Shown piece after piece: positions 8,279 through 17,318 of a stretch of DNA of 64,000 nucleotides. Within the stretch, counting starts at the first letter, position 1, and every line of letters begins with the position of its first letter. The translations under genes and the position numbers were made by a program. Below the pieces are notes generated by a model that was not told where the DNA came from, ran no database searches, and saw only the letters and a list, made by a program, of their open reading frames with translations. This DNA is from Flavobacterium sp. M31R6 (GTDB taxonomy: Bacteria > Bacteroidota > Bacteroidia > Flavobacteriales > Flavobacteriaceae): contig NZ_CP054141.1 of assembly GCF_013284035.1 (NCBI RefSeq), positions 3,906,001-3,970,000 on the forward strand, in the 5' to 3' direction.

Positions 8279-8965
8279 ATGGGAAAACTAGAAATAATAT
8301 TTACATTAATAATTTCTTTTACAATTTTTAGTTGTGAAAAGAAAAATTCTAATTTAGAATTTGAGAAAGAAATTATAAACAATTTATTTGTGGAAATGGT
8401 TGATTCAATTCACAAAGACCCCAGAATTTATCTAACATTCCCTCCATTTCCAGATATCATTTATGACCAAAAAGGAAATGAAATTGGAGTTGATTCAACA
8501 GAATACAAAATTGAAATTGTCAAATATAATCATAAGGAAGAATTAAGAAAAAAGGACACTACTAAATTAGTAATTGGTGTTAGTGAAAAAATATACAAAC
8601 CTTCAAAATATGAATATGAAAGTATACAATCATATTTTAAAACATTAAAATTGCAAATTGACACAACTAGCAACTCTATCGAAAATAAAATTGATTTAGA
8701 GAATTTTAAAAATAATAATAAATTTAGATTTAGATATTTATCTGAATTTCCTGAAGGTGCAAATAATCTAAATAATGACGGAACTTTTAAATTTTCTGGA
8801 GGAATTGCATTTTCTAAAATAATATTTGACAAAAGAAAACAACTTGGAATTTTGTGTGGAAATTATCTTTGTGCGCCAAGGTGTGGAATTGGATATTTAA
8901 TTATAATTGAGAAGATAAATAATAAATGGAAAATTAAACAAATTGAACAAACTTGGCAATCGTAA
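8279..8965 (+). CDS. Hypothetical lipoprotein in a cassette-like unit
   Basis: The 228-residue product has a short hydrophobic signal (residues 5-18) and a lipobox ending IFSC at residue 19, followed by charged residues, so it is probably an envelope lipoprotein. The rest is lysine-, isoleucine- and asparagine-rich with no family I recognise. A cysteine-containing GILCGNYLCAPRCGIGYLIIIE stretch near residues 198-217 is distinctive. The gene is enclosed tightly by 15 bp inverted repeats, leaving no room for a conventional ribosome-binding site. It is notably more AT-rich than its neighbours. The context suggests a laterally acquired cassette; the function is unknown. Confidence 0.75.
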   Translation: MGKLEIIFTLIISFTIFSCEKKNSNLEFEKEIINNLFVEMVDSIHKDPRIYLTFPPFPDIIYDQKGNEIGVDSTEYKIEIVKYNHKEELRKKDTTKLVIGVSEKIYKPSKYEYESIQSYFKTLKLQIDTTSNSIENKIDLENFKNNNKFRFRYLSEFPEGANNLNNDGTFKFSGGIAFSKIIFDKRKQLGILCGNYLCAPRCGIGYLIIIEKINNKWKIKQIEQTWQS

Positions 8966-8966
8966 A

Positions 8967-8981
8967 AGTACTACTGCCAAC
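8967..8981 (-). repeat. Right inverted repeat of the lipoprotein cassette
   Basis: AGTACTACTGCCAAC starts one base after the stop codon and is the reverse complement of 8264-8278 with one mismatch. Confidence 0.7.
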
Positions 8982-9106
8982 AGCCACTACAACGGATTTG
9001 GGCATTTGGCTTAATGGAAAGATGGTTTTGTATTTGGAATGATTTGGCAAATCCGAAAATAGGGCTTAATTTAGTGCCAAACCCGGTATTGCCAGAACGT
9101 TAGCGG
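8982..9106. repeat. attC-like dyad between two cassette-like genes
   Basis: The spacer runs from AGCCACTACAACGG to GAACGTTAGCGG. It has outer complementary parts (TTTGGC at 9005-9010 with GCCAAA at 9076-9081) and a small inner hairpin (GATTTGGCAAATC). Its right end, GTTAGCGG, resembles GTTGGCAG at the left end of the previous gene. It does not match the strict integron attC core consensus, so recombination-site identity is only a proposal. Confidence 0.4.
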
Positions 9107-9130
9107 CTATTATTGTAGCGACCACCAAGT

Positions 9131-10189
9131 ATGAAATGGACAAACAACATAACCCGAATACTAAACATTGAATACCCAATTATTCAAGCACCAATGTTTG
9201 GAGTAACGACCCCTGAAATGGTTGCAGCGACTTCAAACATAAATTGTTTAGGTTCATTGGCTTTGGCCGACCTTAACCCTGAAAAATGCGTTGAAGCAAT
9301 TCGCTTAACAAAGCAACTCACAAAAAATCCTTTTGCTGTAAATATTTTCGTTCACGATATACCCGAAATTACTGACAAGCTAAGAGCGGACTATGCAAAA
9401 GCAAAAACATTTATTGAACACTTAGCGGAACAAAACAATTTGGACATAAACATTCCAACCATTGACCAACTAAAAATCAATAGCTACCACGAACAAATTG
9501 ACGCTATCATTTCCGAAAACTGTAAAGTTTTAAGTTTTACGTTTGGCAACCTTGACAAATACAGCATTGACAAACTGAAAAGCAACGAAACGATTTTAAT
9601 TGGCACTTGCACTTCTGTAAGTGAAGCAAAAATCTTAGAGAATTCAGGAATTGACATTATTTGCGTCCAAGGATTGGAAGCAGGCGGTCACAGAGGAAGT
9701 TTTATTTCAGAGGACATTCCTAAAATTGGTGGTTTATCATTATTGGCACAAGTAAGTGAAGCTGTAAAAGTGCCAATCATTTACGCAGGTGGAATTTACA
9801 ATGCAAAAACATTGTTAGCATCAAAAACTTTAGGTGCAAGTGGTTTTCAAATTGGAAGTTTACTTTTGGGTTCAACAGAAAGTGCGTTGAAAGATTTTGA
9901 AAAAGACCGACTGAGAAAGGTAGACGAAGCCGACATTATTTTGACAAAAAGTTTTTCGGGACGTTTTGCAAGAGGCATAAGAAACACATTCATTAACTCA
10001 ACCGAACAGACAGAATTTATTTTACCTTATCCCTATCAAAACAAATTGACAAACGAATTAAGAAGAGTGTCTAAACTCAATAAAAATGTAGAGTTTGTAA
10101 ACATTTGGGTCGGACAATCTATCAACGAGTTTAGCGGACAATCAACGGCAGAAATTATTAAGAATTTAATTGAACAAACATCTCAGTAA
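9131..10189 (+). CDS. Nitronate monooxygenase family flavoprotein
   Basis: The 352-residue TIM-barrel protein of the 2-nitropropane dioxygenase family oxidises alkyl nitronates with FMN and oxygen. Family hallmarks are the N-terminal YPIIQAPMFGVTTPEMVAA, the phosphate-binding region VQGLEAGGHRGSF, and VPIIYAGGIYNAKTLLASKTLGASGFQIGS. Length is normal. Codon use is richer in AAC and GAC than in the flanking genes, fitting lateral transfer. It begins after a cassette-like spacer and is followed 30 bp later by the truncated HD-hydrolase gene. Substrate is unknown; some relatives are enoyl-ACP reductase-like. Confidence 0.88.
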   Translation: MKWTNNITRILNIEYPIIQAPMFGVTTPEMVAATSNINCLGSLALADLNPEKCVEAIRLTKQLTKNPFAVNIFVHDIPEITDKLRADYAKAKTFIEHLAEQNNLDINIPTIDQLKINSYHEQIDAIISENCKVLSFTFGNLDKYSIDKLKSNETILIGTCTSVSEAKILENSGIDIICVQGLEAGGHRGSFISEDIPKIGGLSLLAQVSEAVKVPIIYAGGIYNAKTLLASKTLGASGFQIGSLLLGSTESALKDFEKDRLRKVDEADIILTKSFSGRFARGIRNTFINSTEQTEFILPYPYQNKLTNELRRVSKLNKNVEFVNIWVGQSINEFSGQSTAEIIKNLIEQTSQ

Positions 10190-10219
10190 CAATAAAAATC
10201 TTTTAAAATTTACACAGCA

Positions 10220-10330
10220 ATGCAAACCGACAATTTATTAAAACAAGTAAGTTTCATAAAAGAGATTGACAAGTTGAAATACATTCAACGCAAAACTAAA
10301 TTATTCAACAGCGACAGAAACGAAAATGAC
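10220..10330 (+). pseudogene. HD-domain phosphohydrolase gene, truncated after codon 37
   Basis: The first 37 codons (MQTDNLLKQVSFIKEIDKLK, then YIQRKTKLFNSDRNEND) match what I recall as the N-terminus of YfbR/HDDC2-type HD hydrolases, where the sequence would continue AEHSWHLALMA with the metal-binding histidine. Instead the frame enters a palindromic element exactly after the GAC codon at 10328-10330. It then runs 32 meaningless codons to a stop at 10429. The rest of the HD domain is not found beyond the element, so the 3' part has been deleted or displaced. The start lies 30 bp after the nitronate monooxygenase stop, suggesting a former two-gene unit. Confidence 0.7.
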
Positions 10331-10648
10331 CCCGCTACGCAAAGTCTCATGACTTTGCGTTTCTTAAAAAAGCTCTTAAAAACAAAAAACTGTCAAAAGT
10401 CTCCCGACTTTTTCCGTGAATATTTTTAGAACTGTTTGCATTTCAATAATTACAAAAAAACTACAAAGTAACAAAACTGTTATTTTGTAGTTTTTCGTTT
10501 TTGTTTAATGTGGAAGTGCTTCGATGTGCAAGTAAACGTTTTGAATTTACAAGATGCTTACGGGAAAAGTCGGGAGACTTTTATTAGATTTAAGACTTTT
10601 AAGTAACATTCAAAAAAAGCACAAAGTCGGGAGACTTTGAGGAGCGGG
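10331..10648. repeat. Large REP/BIME-like palindrome inserted in the HD gene
   Basis: Both ends begin CCCGCT and carry hairpins of the form AAAGTC-4 nt-GACTTT. The left arm has them at about 10340 and 10395, the right arm at about 10575 and 10625. The two arms are reverse-complementary over about 110 bp with gaps, around a central hairpin (ACTACAAA to TTTGTAGT). No protein is encoded. Such paired hairpins resemble REP sequences mobilised by RAYT (IS200-like) transposases, but none is seen in this window. Confidence 0.65.
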
Positions 10649-10789
10649 TATTCATACCTACAAGGTTGAAAAAAAAAACTTGCAGGATTATTGAACAACC
10701 TAATGTATTTGAAAACAACTTGAATTCGATTAGTGCTTTTTTTCCTTTTTTTGAGGATAATAACAAAAAAGTAAAATATCTCCCTTTAG

Positions 10790-10924
10790 CCCAATGTCAT
10801 TAAGTTAAGGAATTACTATTTTTATTTTCACGCAGATTTCGCAGATTTACGCAGAAAAAAAGTAAAAAATCTGCTGAATCTGCGTGCTGCTTTTTTAATT
10901 TCTCCCTTAACTTAATGACATTAC
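10790..10924. repeat. AATGTCATTAAG palindrome with nested GCAGATT repeat
   Basis: Perfect 18 bp arms, AATGTCATTAAGTTAAGG at 10793-10810 and its complement at 10905-10922, enclose a CACGCAGATT/AATCTGCGTG imperfect palindrome. The inner part is related to the repeat at 5452-5525, which suggests one element nested within another. Confidence 0.65.
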
Positions 10925-10927
10925 CCT

Positions 10928-11057
10928 TTAGCCCCGATAGGAGTGAAATCCTTTTTGTGAACTTTGTCAAAGTTTAAAACTTTGACAAAGTTCACAAAAA
11001 GATTGTAACGGATAGCGGGACTAATGCCACCTGAAAAAGCCTAATCTTTCTGCTCCA
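10928..11057 (+). repeat. Family-1 palindromic element, copy B
   Basis: Begins TAGCCCCGATAGGAGTGAAATCC, has a perfect long hairpin (CTTTTTGTGAACTTTGTCAA and its complement), then AACGGATAGCGGGA, and ends TTCTGCTCC. It shares its ends with copies A, D and E, but not the hairpin sequence. Confidence 0.7.
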
Positions 11058-11082
11058 AAAAAAATTAATCGAACCTAAGTTT

Positions 11083-11123
11083 AAAATAAAAAAAAGGTGC
11101 AAGAAATAAATCTTACACCTTTT
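11083..11123 (-). terminator. Intrinsic terminator of guaB
   Basis: On the minus strand a 13 bp stem (11092-11104 with 11111-11123, one mismatch) with a 6 nt loop is followed by an eight-T run. Confidence 0.8.
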
Positions 11124-11153
11124 GACTTTAAGACATTCGTCTTTAATACTATA

Positions 11154-12626
11154 TTATCTCGAATAATTCGGAGCTTCTTTTGTAATGGTCACATTGTGTG
11201 GGTGACTTTCGTTGATACCACTAGCAGTAATACGAACAAAACGACCTGTTTCCTGTAAAGTCGCAATGTCTTTTGAACCGCAATAACCCATACCAGCTCG
11301 AAGACCACCAATGAATTGTTGCATACTTTCGTTCAACTCCCCTTTGTAAGGCACACGCCCCACGATTCCTTCTGGAACAAGTTTCTTAACATCGTCTTCC
11401 ACGTCTTGGAAATAACGATCTTTTGAACCTTCTTGCATCGCTTCAACAGAACCCATTCCGCGGTATGATTTGAATTTTCTTCCTTCAAAAATAATGGTTT
11501 CACCTGGAGATTCCATAGTACCGGCCAATAATGAACCTAGCATTACGCAATCTGCACCAGCGGCAATCGCTTTAGGAATGTCTCCTGTGTAACGAATTCC
11601 ACCATCAGCAATTACAGGAACTCCTGTTCCTTTTATGGCAGCGGCAACTTCAAGCACTGCAGAAAATTGAGGAAAACCAACACCTGCAACGATTCTAGTT
11701 GTACAAATAGAACCAGGTCCTATTCCAACTTTTACACCATCGGCACCATTTTCAACCAAATACAAAGCAGCTTCTGGAGTGGCAATATTACCAACGATTA
11801 CATCAAGATTTGGAAATTTAGCTTTAACCGCTTTCAACACATCCACCACACCTTTTGTATGTCCGTGAGCAGTATCGATAATTACGGCATCTACTCCTGC
11901 ATTTACCAAAGCAGTTGCTCTTTCAACAGCATCGGCAGTAACACCCAAAGCGGCTGCTACTCTCAAACGTCCAAATTTATCTTTATTGGCATTTGGTTTT
12001 TGAGTCAATTTGGTAATATCTCTAAAAGTGATCAAACCAACTAACTCCTTTTTATCATTTACTACAGGTAATTTTTCAATTTTATGACCTTGTAAAACTA
12101 CCTCAGCTTGTTCTAATGAAGTCCCTTCGGCAACAGTTACCAGATTTTGGCTTGTCATAACCTCAACAATAGGTCTTGAACCGTTTTTTTCAAAACGTAA
12201 ATCTCTATTGGTAACAATTCCTTTTAGGATTTTATTTTCATCCACAATTGGAATACCACCAATACCATATTCTCTCATGGCACTTTTAGCATCGGCAACT
12301 GTAGCTGTCATTAATAAAGTAACTGGATCGATAATCATACCAGACTCTGCACGTTTTACTTTACGCACTTTGGCTGCTTGTTGCTCGATTGTCATGTTTT
12401 TATGCAAAACACCTATTCCACCTTCTTGAGCCATAGCGATTGCCATAGAACTTTCGGTTACAGTATCCATAGCTGCAGATACAATAGGAACATTAAGTGT
12501 AATATTTCTTGAAAATTTTGATTGGATACTCACTTCGCGCGGAAGAACATTCGAGTAATTGGGAACTAATAATACATCATCGTAGGTTAAACCCTCGCCG
12601 ACAATCTTAGAGATATGTGCTTTCAT
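11154..12626 (-). CDS. guaB: Inosine-5'-monophosphate dehydrogenase
   Basis: The 490-residue enzyme oxidises IMP to XMP with NAD+, the committed step to guanine nucleotides. The N-terminus [14 protein letters not shown], two CBS domains inserted at about residues 95-210, the catalytic loop [17 protein letters not shown] with cysteine near 308, and the flap region [10 protein letters not shown] are all present. The frame continues upstream to 12683, but [12 protein letters not shown] at 12626 is the normal start and follows a -7 box at 12653-12660. It stands alone, with its own terminator, and is divergent from the P-type ATPase gene. Confidence 0.97.
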   Translation of the reverse strand: MKAHISKIVGEGLTYDDVLLVPNYSNVLPREVSIQSKFSRNITLNVPIVSAAMDTVTESSMAIAMAQEGGIGVLHKNMTIEQQAAKVRKVKRAESGMIIDPVTLLMTATVADAKSAMREYGIGGIPIVDENKILKGIVTNRDLRFEKNGSRPIVEVMTSQNLVTVAEGTSLEQAEVVLQGHKIEKLPVVNDKKELVGLITFRDITKLTQKPNANKDKFGRLRVAAALGVTADAVERATALVNAGVDAVIIDTAHGHTKGVVDVLKAVKAKFPNLDVIVGNIATPEAALYLVENGADGVKVGIGPGSICTTRIVAGVGFPQFSAVLEVAAAIKGTGVPVIADGGIRYTGDIPKAIAAGADCVMLGSLLAGTMESPGETIIFEGRKFKSYRGMGSVEAMQEGSKDRYFQDVEDDVKKLVPEGIVGRVPYKGELNESMQQFIGGLRAGMGYCGSKDIATLQETGRFVRITASGINESHPHNVTITKEAPNYSR

Positions 12627-12652
12627 GTTGCAATTTGTAGTTGAATTGCGTG

Positions 12653-12660
12653 CAAATATA
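12653..12660 (-). promoter_or_regulatory. Promoter -7 box of guaB
   Basis: The minus strand reads TATATTTG, 26 bp upstream of the guaB ATG, matching TAnnTTTG. It supports the start at 12626 over the longer frame. Confidence 0.55.
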
Positions 12661-12764
12661 GACAATCTTAAGCTAAAAAACACTTAAGTCCGCCGTTTTA
12701 TTTTTAAATTGCATGGTAAAAATAAGTTAAAGCCTTATTTTATTTATAACCACACCTCGCAATT

Positions 12765-15359
12765 ATGTCAGCAACAAACGGCTCTATTTCAGGATTAAAC
12801 AAAGTTGAAGTTGAACAATCCAGAATCAAAAACGGCTTAAATTCCACCGAACACCAAAAAAAAAACAACTTACTTTCTTCCATAATAGAAATGGTTAAAG
12901 AACCAATGTTTTTATTACTCTTAACTGCAACCAGTATTTATTTTATCACTGCCGATTTTGGTAACGGAATTTTTATGACAGTAGCAATTTTACTGGTTTC
13001 TACCATTTCACTTTATCAAGAATCCAAGAGCCGGAATGCTATTGAAGCCCTGCATAAATTAACGCAACCCAAAAGCAAAGTCATTCGAGATAGTGAACTG
13101 ATGGAAATACCCTCCGAAGAAATTGTTTTGGGTGATTGTATCCAATGCGAAGAAGGTACCTTTATTCCTGCAGATGGAATCATCATTCAATCGAACGATT
13201 TTTCGGTAAACGAATCGATAATTACGGGAGAATCATTAGCGGTTTTTAAAAGCGAAAAAAGTGAAAATAATCAAGTCTTCCAGGGAACAATTGTCGCCTC
13301 TGGATTGGCAATCTGCAAAGTAATCGCAATAGGAAGCCAAACAGAATTGGGTAAAATCGGAAAAAGTCTGGATGATATTACCGAAGAGAAAACACCTTTG
13401 CAAATTCAGATTGGAAATTTTGTCACCAAAATGTCTCTTGTCGGATTAGTCGTATTCCTATTGGTTTGGGGAATCAATTATTACAATTCAAAAATTATTT
13501 TAGACAGTTTATTAAAAGCATTAACCTTGGCGATGAGCATTATACCCGAAGAAATTCCGGTAGCATTTGCCACATTCATGGCTTTGGGCGCTTGGCGATT
13601 GATGAAAAGAGGAATCATTGTCAAACAAACAAAAACAGTGGAAACCCTTGGAAGCGCAACCGTGATATGCACAGACAAGACTGGAACTATCACCGAAAAC
13701 AAAATGAGCCTGGCACAATGGTATTTATTGGAAGAGGACAATTTCAATGGTAATGACAATGGTAATGACAATGGCAATGACAATGGCAATGACAATGGCA
13801 ATGACAATGGCAATTTCAATGACAATAAAAAAAATAAAATTCAATTAACTACAAACGAAGAAGAATTACTAAGCCTATCCATGTGGGCCAGTGAACCGAT
13901 TCCTTTTGATGCGATGGAAATTGCTTTACACGATGCTTACGCAAAAATAGGAATCAAAGATGAGCGTCCTAATTACAAAATGGTACATGAATATCCTTTA
14001 AGCGGAAAACCGCCAATGATGACCCATCTTTTTGAAAACACAAACGGAGACCGAATCATAGCAGCCAAAGGTGCTCCCGAAGCCTTAATCGCTTGTTCTT
14101 CATTATCCGAAAATCAAACCAATCAAATTCTAGATGCAGTCCGATCTATGTCCGAAAAAGGGTATCGAGTTTTGGGAGTTGGCGTAACCCATTTTACGGG
14201 AACTGATTATCCAAAAACACAACAAGAATTTTTATTTGATTTTAAAGGGCTTGTCGCCTTTTATGACCCGCCAAAAGCCAATATAAAAGAAGTTTTCGAA
14301 ACTTTTTATAAGGCCGGAATTCAAGTAAAAATAGTCACGGGAGACAATGCCTTGACGACAGCAACCATTGCTAATCAAATTGGTTTTAAAAACTCTGCAA
14401 AAATTTTAAACGGAGACGAACTTATGACGATGGACGATGCTACCTTGAAAGAGAAAGTCATGGAAACTAATATTTTTACTAGAATGTTTCCCGAAGCCAA
14501 ATTAAAAATCATAAAAGCTTTAAAAGACAACAACCAAATTGTAGCCATGACAGGTGATGGAGTCAATGACGGTCCGGCTTTAAAATCGGCTCATATTGGT
14601 ATTGCCATGGGAAAAAAAGGAACCGAGATTGCCAAACAAGCAGCGAATTTAATTTTGATCGATGACGATTTTTCCAAAATGACAGAGGCCATAGCCATGG
14701 GAAGGAAAATATACATCAATCTAAAAAAAGCCATCCAATACATTATATCCATTCATATTCCTATTATTATGATTGTCTTCATTCCTTTGGTTTTAGGATG
14801 GATATATCCCAATATTTTTTCACCCGTTCATATTATTTTCCTGGAAATTATTATGGGACCAACCTGCTCCATAATTTATGAAAACGAACCTATGGAACCC
14901 AACCTGATGAATCAAAAGCCGCGTCCTTTTACCAATACTTTTTTCAATCTAAAAGAAATTACAATTAGCATTATTCAAGGACTTGTAATTACGCTTGGAC
15001 TTCTATTCATTTACCAATACAGCACAAAAAATGGATTATCAGAAGATCTCACCCGAACTATGGTTTTCCTCACATTGATATCAGCTAATATTTTTCTGAC
15101 ACTTGCCAATCGGTCTTTTTATTATTCCGTCTTGACCACTTTAAAATACAAAAACAATTTGGTTATACTTATTATTGGAACAACACTGTTGATAACTGGT
15201 TCACTATTAATCATACCAGCATTCAGAACATTTTTCAAATTTGAAAGCATTACGCTTTTACAAATTGGCTTTAGTGTTTTAATTGGATTCGTTTCTGTAG
15301 TTTGGATTGAAATTTTTAAGTTTTTCAGAAGAAGAAAAAAAAAGAAATCTATTGACTGA
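12765..15359 (+). CDS. P-type cation-transporting ATPase (P2-like, calcium-type candidate)
   Basis: The 864-residue membrane pump has an N-terminal cation-ATPase domain, the actuator motif TGES (near residue 154), the transmembrane-4 motif IPEEIP, the phosphorylation site CTDKTGT with D304, the nucleotide-binding KGAPEAL, and the hinge MTGDGVNDGPAL. About ten hydrophobic segments are seen. Homologues are usually annotated as calcium pumps, but ion specificity is not established here. An in-frame run of GNDN repeats (residues about 328-350) lies shortly after the phosphorylation site. It converges on the DUF5723 gene with only 7 bp between stops. Confidence 0.9.
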   Translation: MSATNGSISGLNKVEVEQSRIKNGLNSTEHQKKNNLLSSIIEMVKEPMFLLLLTATSIYFITADFGNGIFMTVAILLVSTISLYQESKSRNAIEALHKLTQPKSKVIRDSELMEIPSEEIVLGDCIQCEEGTFIPADGIIIQSNDFSVNESIITGESLAVFKSEKSENNQVFQGTIVASGLAICKVIAIGSQTELGKIGKSLDDITEEKTPLQIQIGNFVTKMSLVGLVVFLLVWGINYYNSKIILDSLLKALTLAMSIIPEEIPVAFATFMALGAWRLMKRGIIVKQTKTVETLGSATVICTDKTGTITENKMSLAQWYLLEEDNFNGNDNGNDNGNDNGNDNGNDNGNFNDNKKNKIQLTTNEEELLSLSMWASEPIPFDAMEIALHDAYAKIGIKDERPNYKMVHEYPLSGKPPMMTHLFENTNGDRIIAAKGAPEALIACSSLSENQTNQILDAVRSMSEKGYRVLGVGVTHFTGTDYPKTQQEFLFDFKGLVAFYDPPKANIKEVFETFYKAGIQVKIVTGDNALTTATIANQIGFKNSAKILNGDELMTMDDATLKEKVMETNIFTRMFPEAKLKIIKALKDNNQIVAMTGDGVNDGPALKSAHIGIAMGKKGTEIAKQAANLILIDDDFSKMTEAIAMGRKIYINLKKAIQYIISIHIPIIMIVFIPLVLGWIYPNIFSPVHIIFLEIIMGPTCSIIYENEPMEPNLMNQKPRPFTNTFFNLKEITISIIQGLVITLGLLFIYQYSTKNGLSEDLTRTMVFLTLISANIFLTLANRSFYYSVLTTLKYKNNLVILIIGTTLLITGSLLIIPAFRTFFKFESITLLQIGFSVLIGFVSVVWIEIFKFFRRRKKKKSID
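13747..13812 (+). repeat. In-frame 12 bp minisatellite in the P-type ATPase
   Basis: Five consecutive copies of GGYAATGACAAT (Y is T in the first two copies, C later), then a degenerate copy, encode Gly-Asn-Asp-Asn units. The period is a multiple of three, so slippage changes protein length without breaking the frame. Confidence 0.9.
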
Positions 15360-15366
15360 CTCCTTG

Positions 15367-16770
15367 TTATTTACTGCTTCCTCCTGAGATTATATTAAAT
15401 CCTATTTGAAATGTGAGTGCATTCGCCTTCGAAACATCCCTGTAAGCCAGAAGATTATCAGCCATTGCATAAAAATTAACTACCCCAATCTTGGTCGTCA
15501 ACCCCAAACCGACGTTTGAATAGGAATACGAGTCGATAGTGTAAGTAGCTTTCATTTGCAATCCTTGAAGAAGCCTTCTTCTATAATAAGCCGTCAACGC
15601 CATCATAGGAGCTCTAGGGGTTGACATTGCAAAAAACTGCGCTCCAACCGCACTTCGATACCAAGAATCTTCATCAGTTTCACAATTGCATTCTGTTTGC
15701 CTTTCTTCTTCAAATGAATATTGAAATGAGGAATAAAATTTCAAAGGCCTTTGAGTCTTGAACTTATTATATATAGTATCAAAAGGAATGGCGTCTTTGA
15801 AATCCTGGTAAGCATTATCAACTGTTCCGTCTTGATTAAAATTGGTAAGAACTCCCTTAAAAGTATAATCACCTTTGAATGTGTAATCGACAACATCTTT
15901 TGTGTGACTTATAAAACCAATATCCACTAAACTTGCTGTTATCTGGATGTTTTTTTCAGGATAATAAGTAAGTCCTAAATCTAAACCCAAACCTAAATTT
16001 CCGCCCAGAAAAGCTTTTTTAGGAATATCATCCCTTAAATCAGTTGCTAAATCACCTTCATAATTTTCATCCAAATACTTGGCCCCACCTGAAGTATTAA
16101 GCTGTAAATTGGATTTTATGACTTGATTATAAATTAAATTAGAACCTTGTGCTGTATAAAAATAGCCAGAATTATGGGTTGAAGTTGCATTAAAAATACT
16201 GGAATAAATTTTCCCTCGAATTCCAAGTATGAGTTTCTCATTAAGCTGTTTATTAAACCCTACATGAAAGACAGAGAGCACTTCCGCTTTTGCACTCAAA
16301 TCTCCTAGATCAAAAGACTTACCTATATAATCTTTATTACCATACAAAGACAAAATGGCCAAATCTTTTGGAATATAAATAAAGGAATCGAATTCTTGAT
16401 ACATTCCAAAAGAAACATACGACTTGCTTTCTTCGCCCCCTACCCTAAAACCGGCAGTAAATATTTCCAGTTGTTGATTGGCAGTCACATAATCGTTTCT
16501 GCTGGTTGAGGCTAAAACATTTTTGACTTTGGTAGTAAAATCCACTCCATCATTTGCGAATAAACTATAGGCATCAAATCCTGTTGAACCCACATTTGCA
16601 GATATTCCAGATAATAATGGGACTCCAACGAACCATTTATATTTTACATCAGCTCCCGGATTAAGTAATAAACTTTGAGGTTGAGGAGTGAAATTATATA
16701 AAACTTCTTTATTTTGGGAAAAACAATAAAAAGAAACTGTCAGACATAAAAGGATTGTTATTTTTCTCAT
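15367..16770 (-). CDS. DUF5723-family outer membrane protein
   Basis: The 467-residue protein starts with a signal peptide ending about CFSQ at residue 19. It continues with strand-rich segments full of alternating hydrophobic residues and GLGLDLGLTYYPEKNIQITASLVDIGF-like beta-barrel turns. I recognise it as the Bacteroidota DUF5723 family, thought to be outer membrane beta-barrels distantly like PorV/FadL types; the function is unknown. Its ATG overlaps the stop of the upstream lipoprotein gene by 4 bp (TCAT in plus orientation), implying translational coupling and a shared role at the outer membrane. Confidence 0.75.
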   Translation of the reverse strand: MRKITILLCLTVSFYCFSQNKEVLYNFTPQPQSLLLNPGADVKYKWFVGVPLLSGISANVGSTGFDAYSLFANDGVDFTTKVKNVLASTSRNDYVTANQQLEIFTAGFRVGGEESKSYVSFGMYQEFDSFIYIPKDLAILSLYGNKDYIGKSFDLGDLSAKAEVLSVFHVGFNKQLNEKLILGIRGKIYSSIFNATSTHNSGYFYTAQGSNLIYNQVIKSNLQLNTSGGAKYLDENYEGDLATDLRDDIPKKAFLGGNLGLGLDLGLTYYPEKNIQITASLVDIGFISHTKDVVDYTFKGDYTFKGVLTNFNQDGTVDNAYQDFKDAIPFDTIYNKFKTQRPLKFYSSFQYSFEEERQTECNCETDEDSWYRSAVGAQFFAMSTPRAPMMALTAYYRRRLLQGLQMKATYTIDSYSYSNVGLGLTTKIGVVNFYAMADNLLAYRDVSKANALTFQIGFNIISGGSSK

Positions 16771-17318
16771 TTTACATCAAAATAAGCAGTTATACTTGAA
16801 CTCAACTCAACTCTTCCTGGGCTGCTAGCAGTTAATGGTGGTCCTGGCAGCATAGCAATTGAAAAAACCATTTTGGTTGTTCTCTTTAAAATATCCACAT
16901 TTGCAGCGGTAAATATTTCTGTTTTTTCCACTAACACTTCTTTACCGCTGTAGGCAGGAACATTCATTGTTATAGTATAAATGGGAGAATTATTTTGATC
17001 TAGAAAAGTAACATTATAAAAATAGGCTCTAGCTATTGTATTTTTAATTCTGAAATACAATTCGGTTTTTACCAAGTCCTCTTGCACAAAGGAAGTGTTC
17101 AAAAAATCAACATTAGATACATAAGAAAACAATGGCTGCTCCGACCCATTTATAATAAAATCTGGAGCTTTTGCTTCTAAATAAGCAAGATTTGTAGTAA
17201 AAACTGGCTGAGTATTAAAATTATTAGCTTGATTGAAATCTAAATCACTACTACACGAAAAAGCACATAATGCTAATGCAATTAGTAAAATAACTCTATT
17301 GTAAAATCTATTTTTCAT
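16767..17318 (-). CDS. Hypothetical lipoprotein paired with the DUF5723 protein
   Basis: The protein starts at the ATG at 17318 (MKNRFYNRVILLIALALCAF) and has a lipobox ending AFSC near residue 22, followed by SSDLDFN. The remaining roughly 160 residues are beta-strand-like with no recognised domain. The frame extends 14 codons upstream, but those residues would spoil the signal peptide. It overlaps the following DUF5723 gene by 4 bp. A partner lipoprotein for that barrel is an inference from the coupling. Confidence 0.75.
   Translation of the reverse strand: MKNRFYNRVILLIALALCAFSCSSDLDFNQANNFNTQPVFTTNLAYLEAKAPDFIINGSEQPLFSYVSNVDFLNTSFVQEDLVKTELYFRIKNTIARAYFYNVTFLDQNNSPIYTITMNVPAYSGKEVLVEKTEIFTAANVDILKRTTKMVFSIAMLPGPPLTASSPGRVELSSSITAYFDVK

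Larger units (their letters stand above)
10331..11153. other. Gene-free stretch filled with stacked palindromic repeats
   Basis: From left to right it holds the REP/BIME-like element (10331-10648), a short CCTACAAG/CTTGCAGG dyad (about 10658-10686), a second palindrome (10790-10924), a family-1 element (10928-11057) and the guaB terminator. No coding sequence is supported. Confidence 0.7.

Noticed and set aside
8982..9106. Classical integron attC site
   Set aside because: Core sites do not fit the RYYYAAC/GTTRRRY pattern; kept only as attC-like.
10331..10429. Continuation of the HD-hydrolase frame to 10429 as real protein
   Set aside because: From codon 38 the sequence is the palindromic element, and the residues do not match the family.
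13747..13812. Regular short repeats that could suggest a CRISPR array
   Set aside because: The 12 bp units are tandem without spacers and lie inside an intact reading frame.
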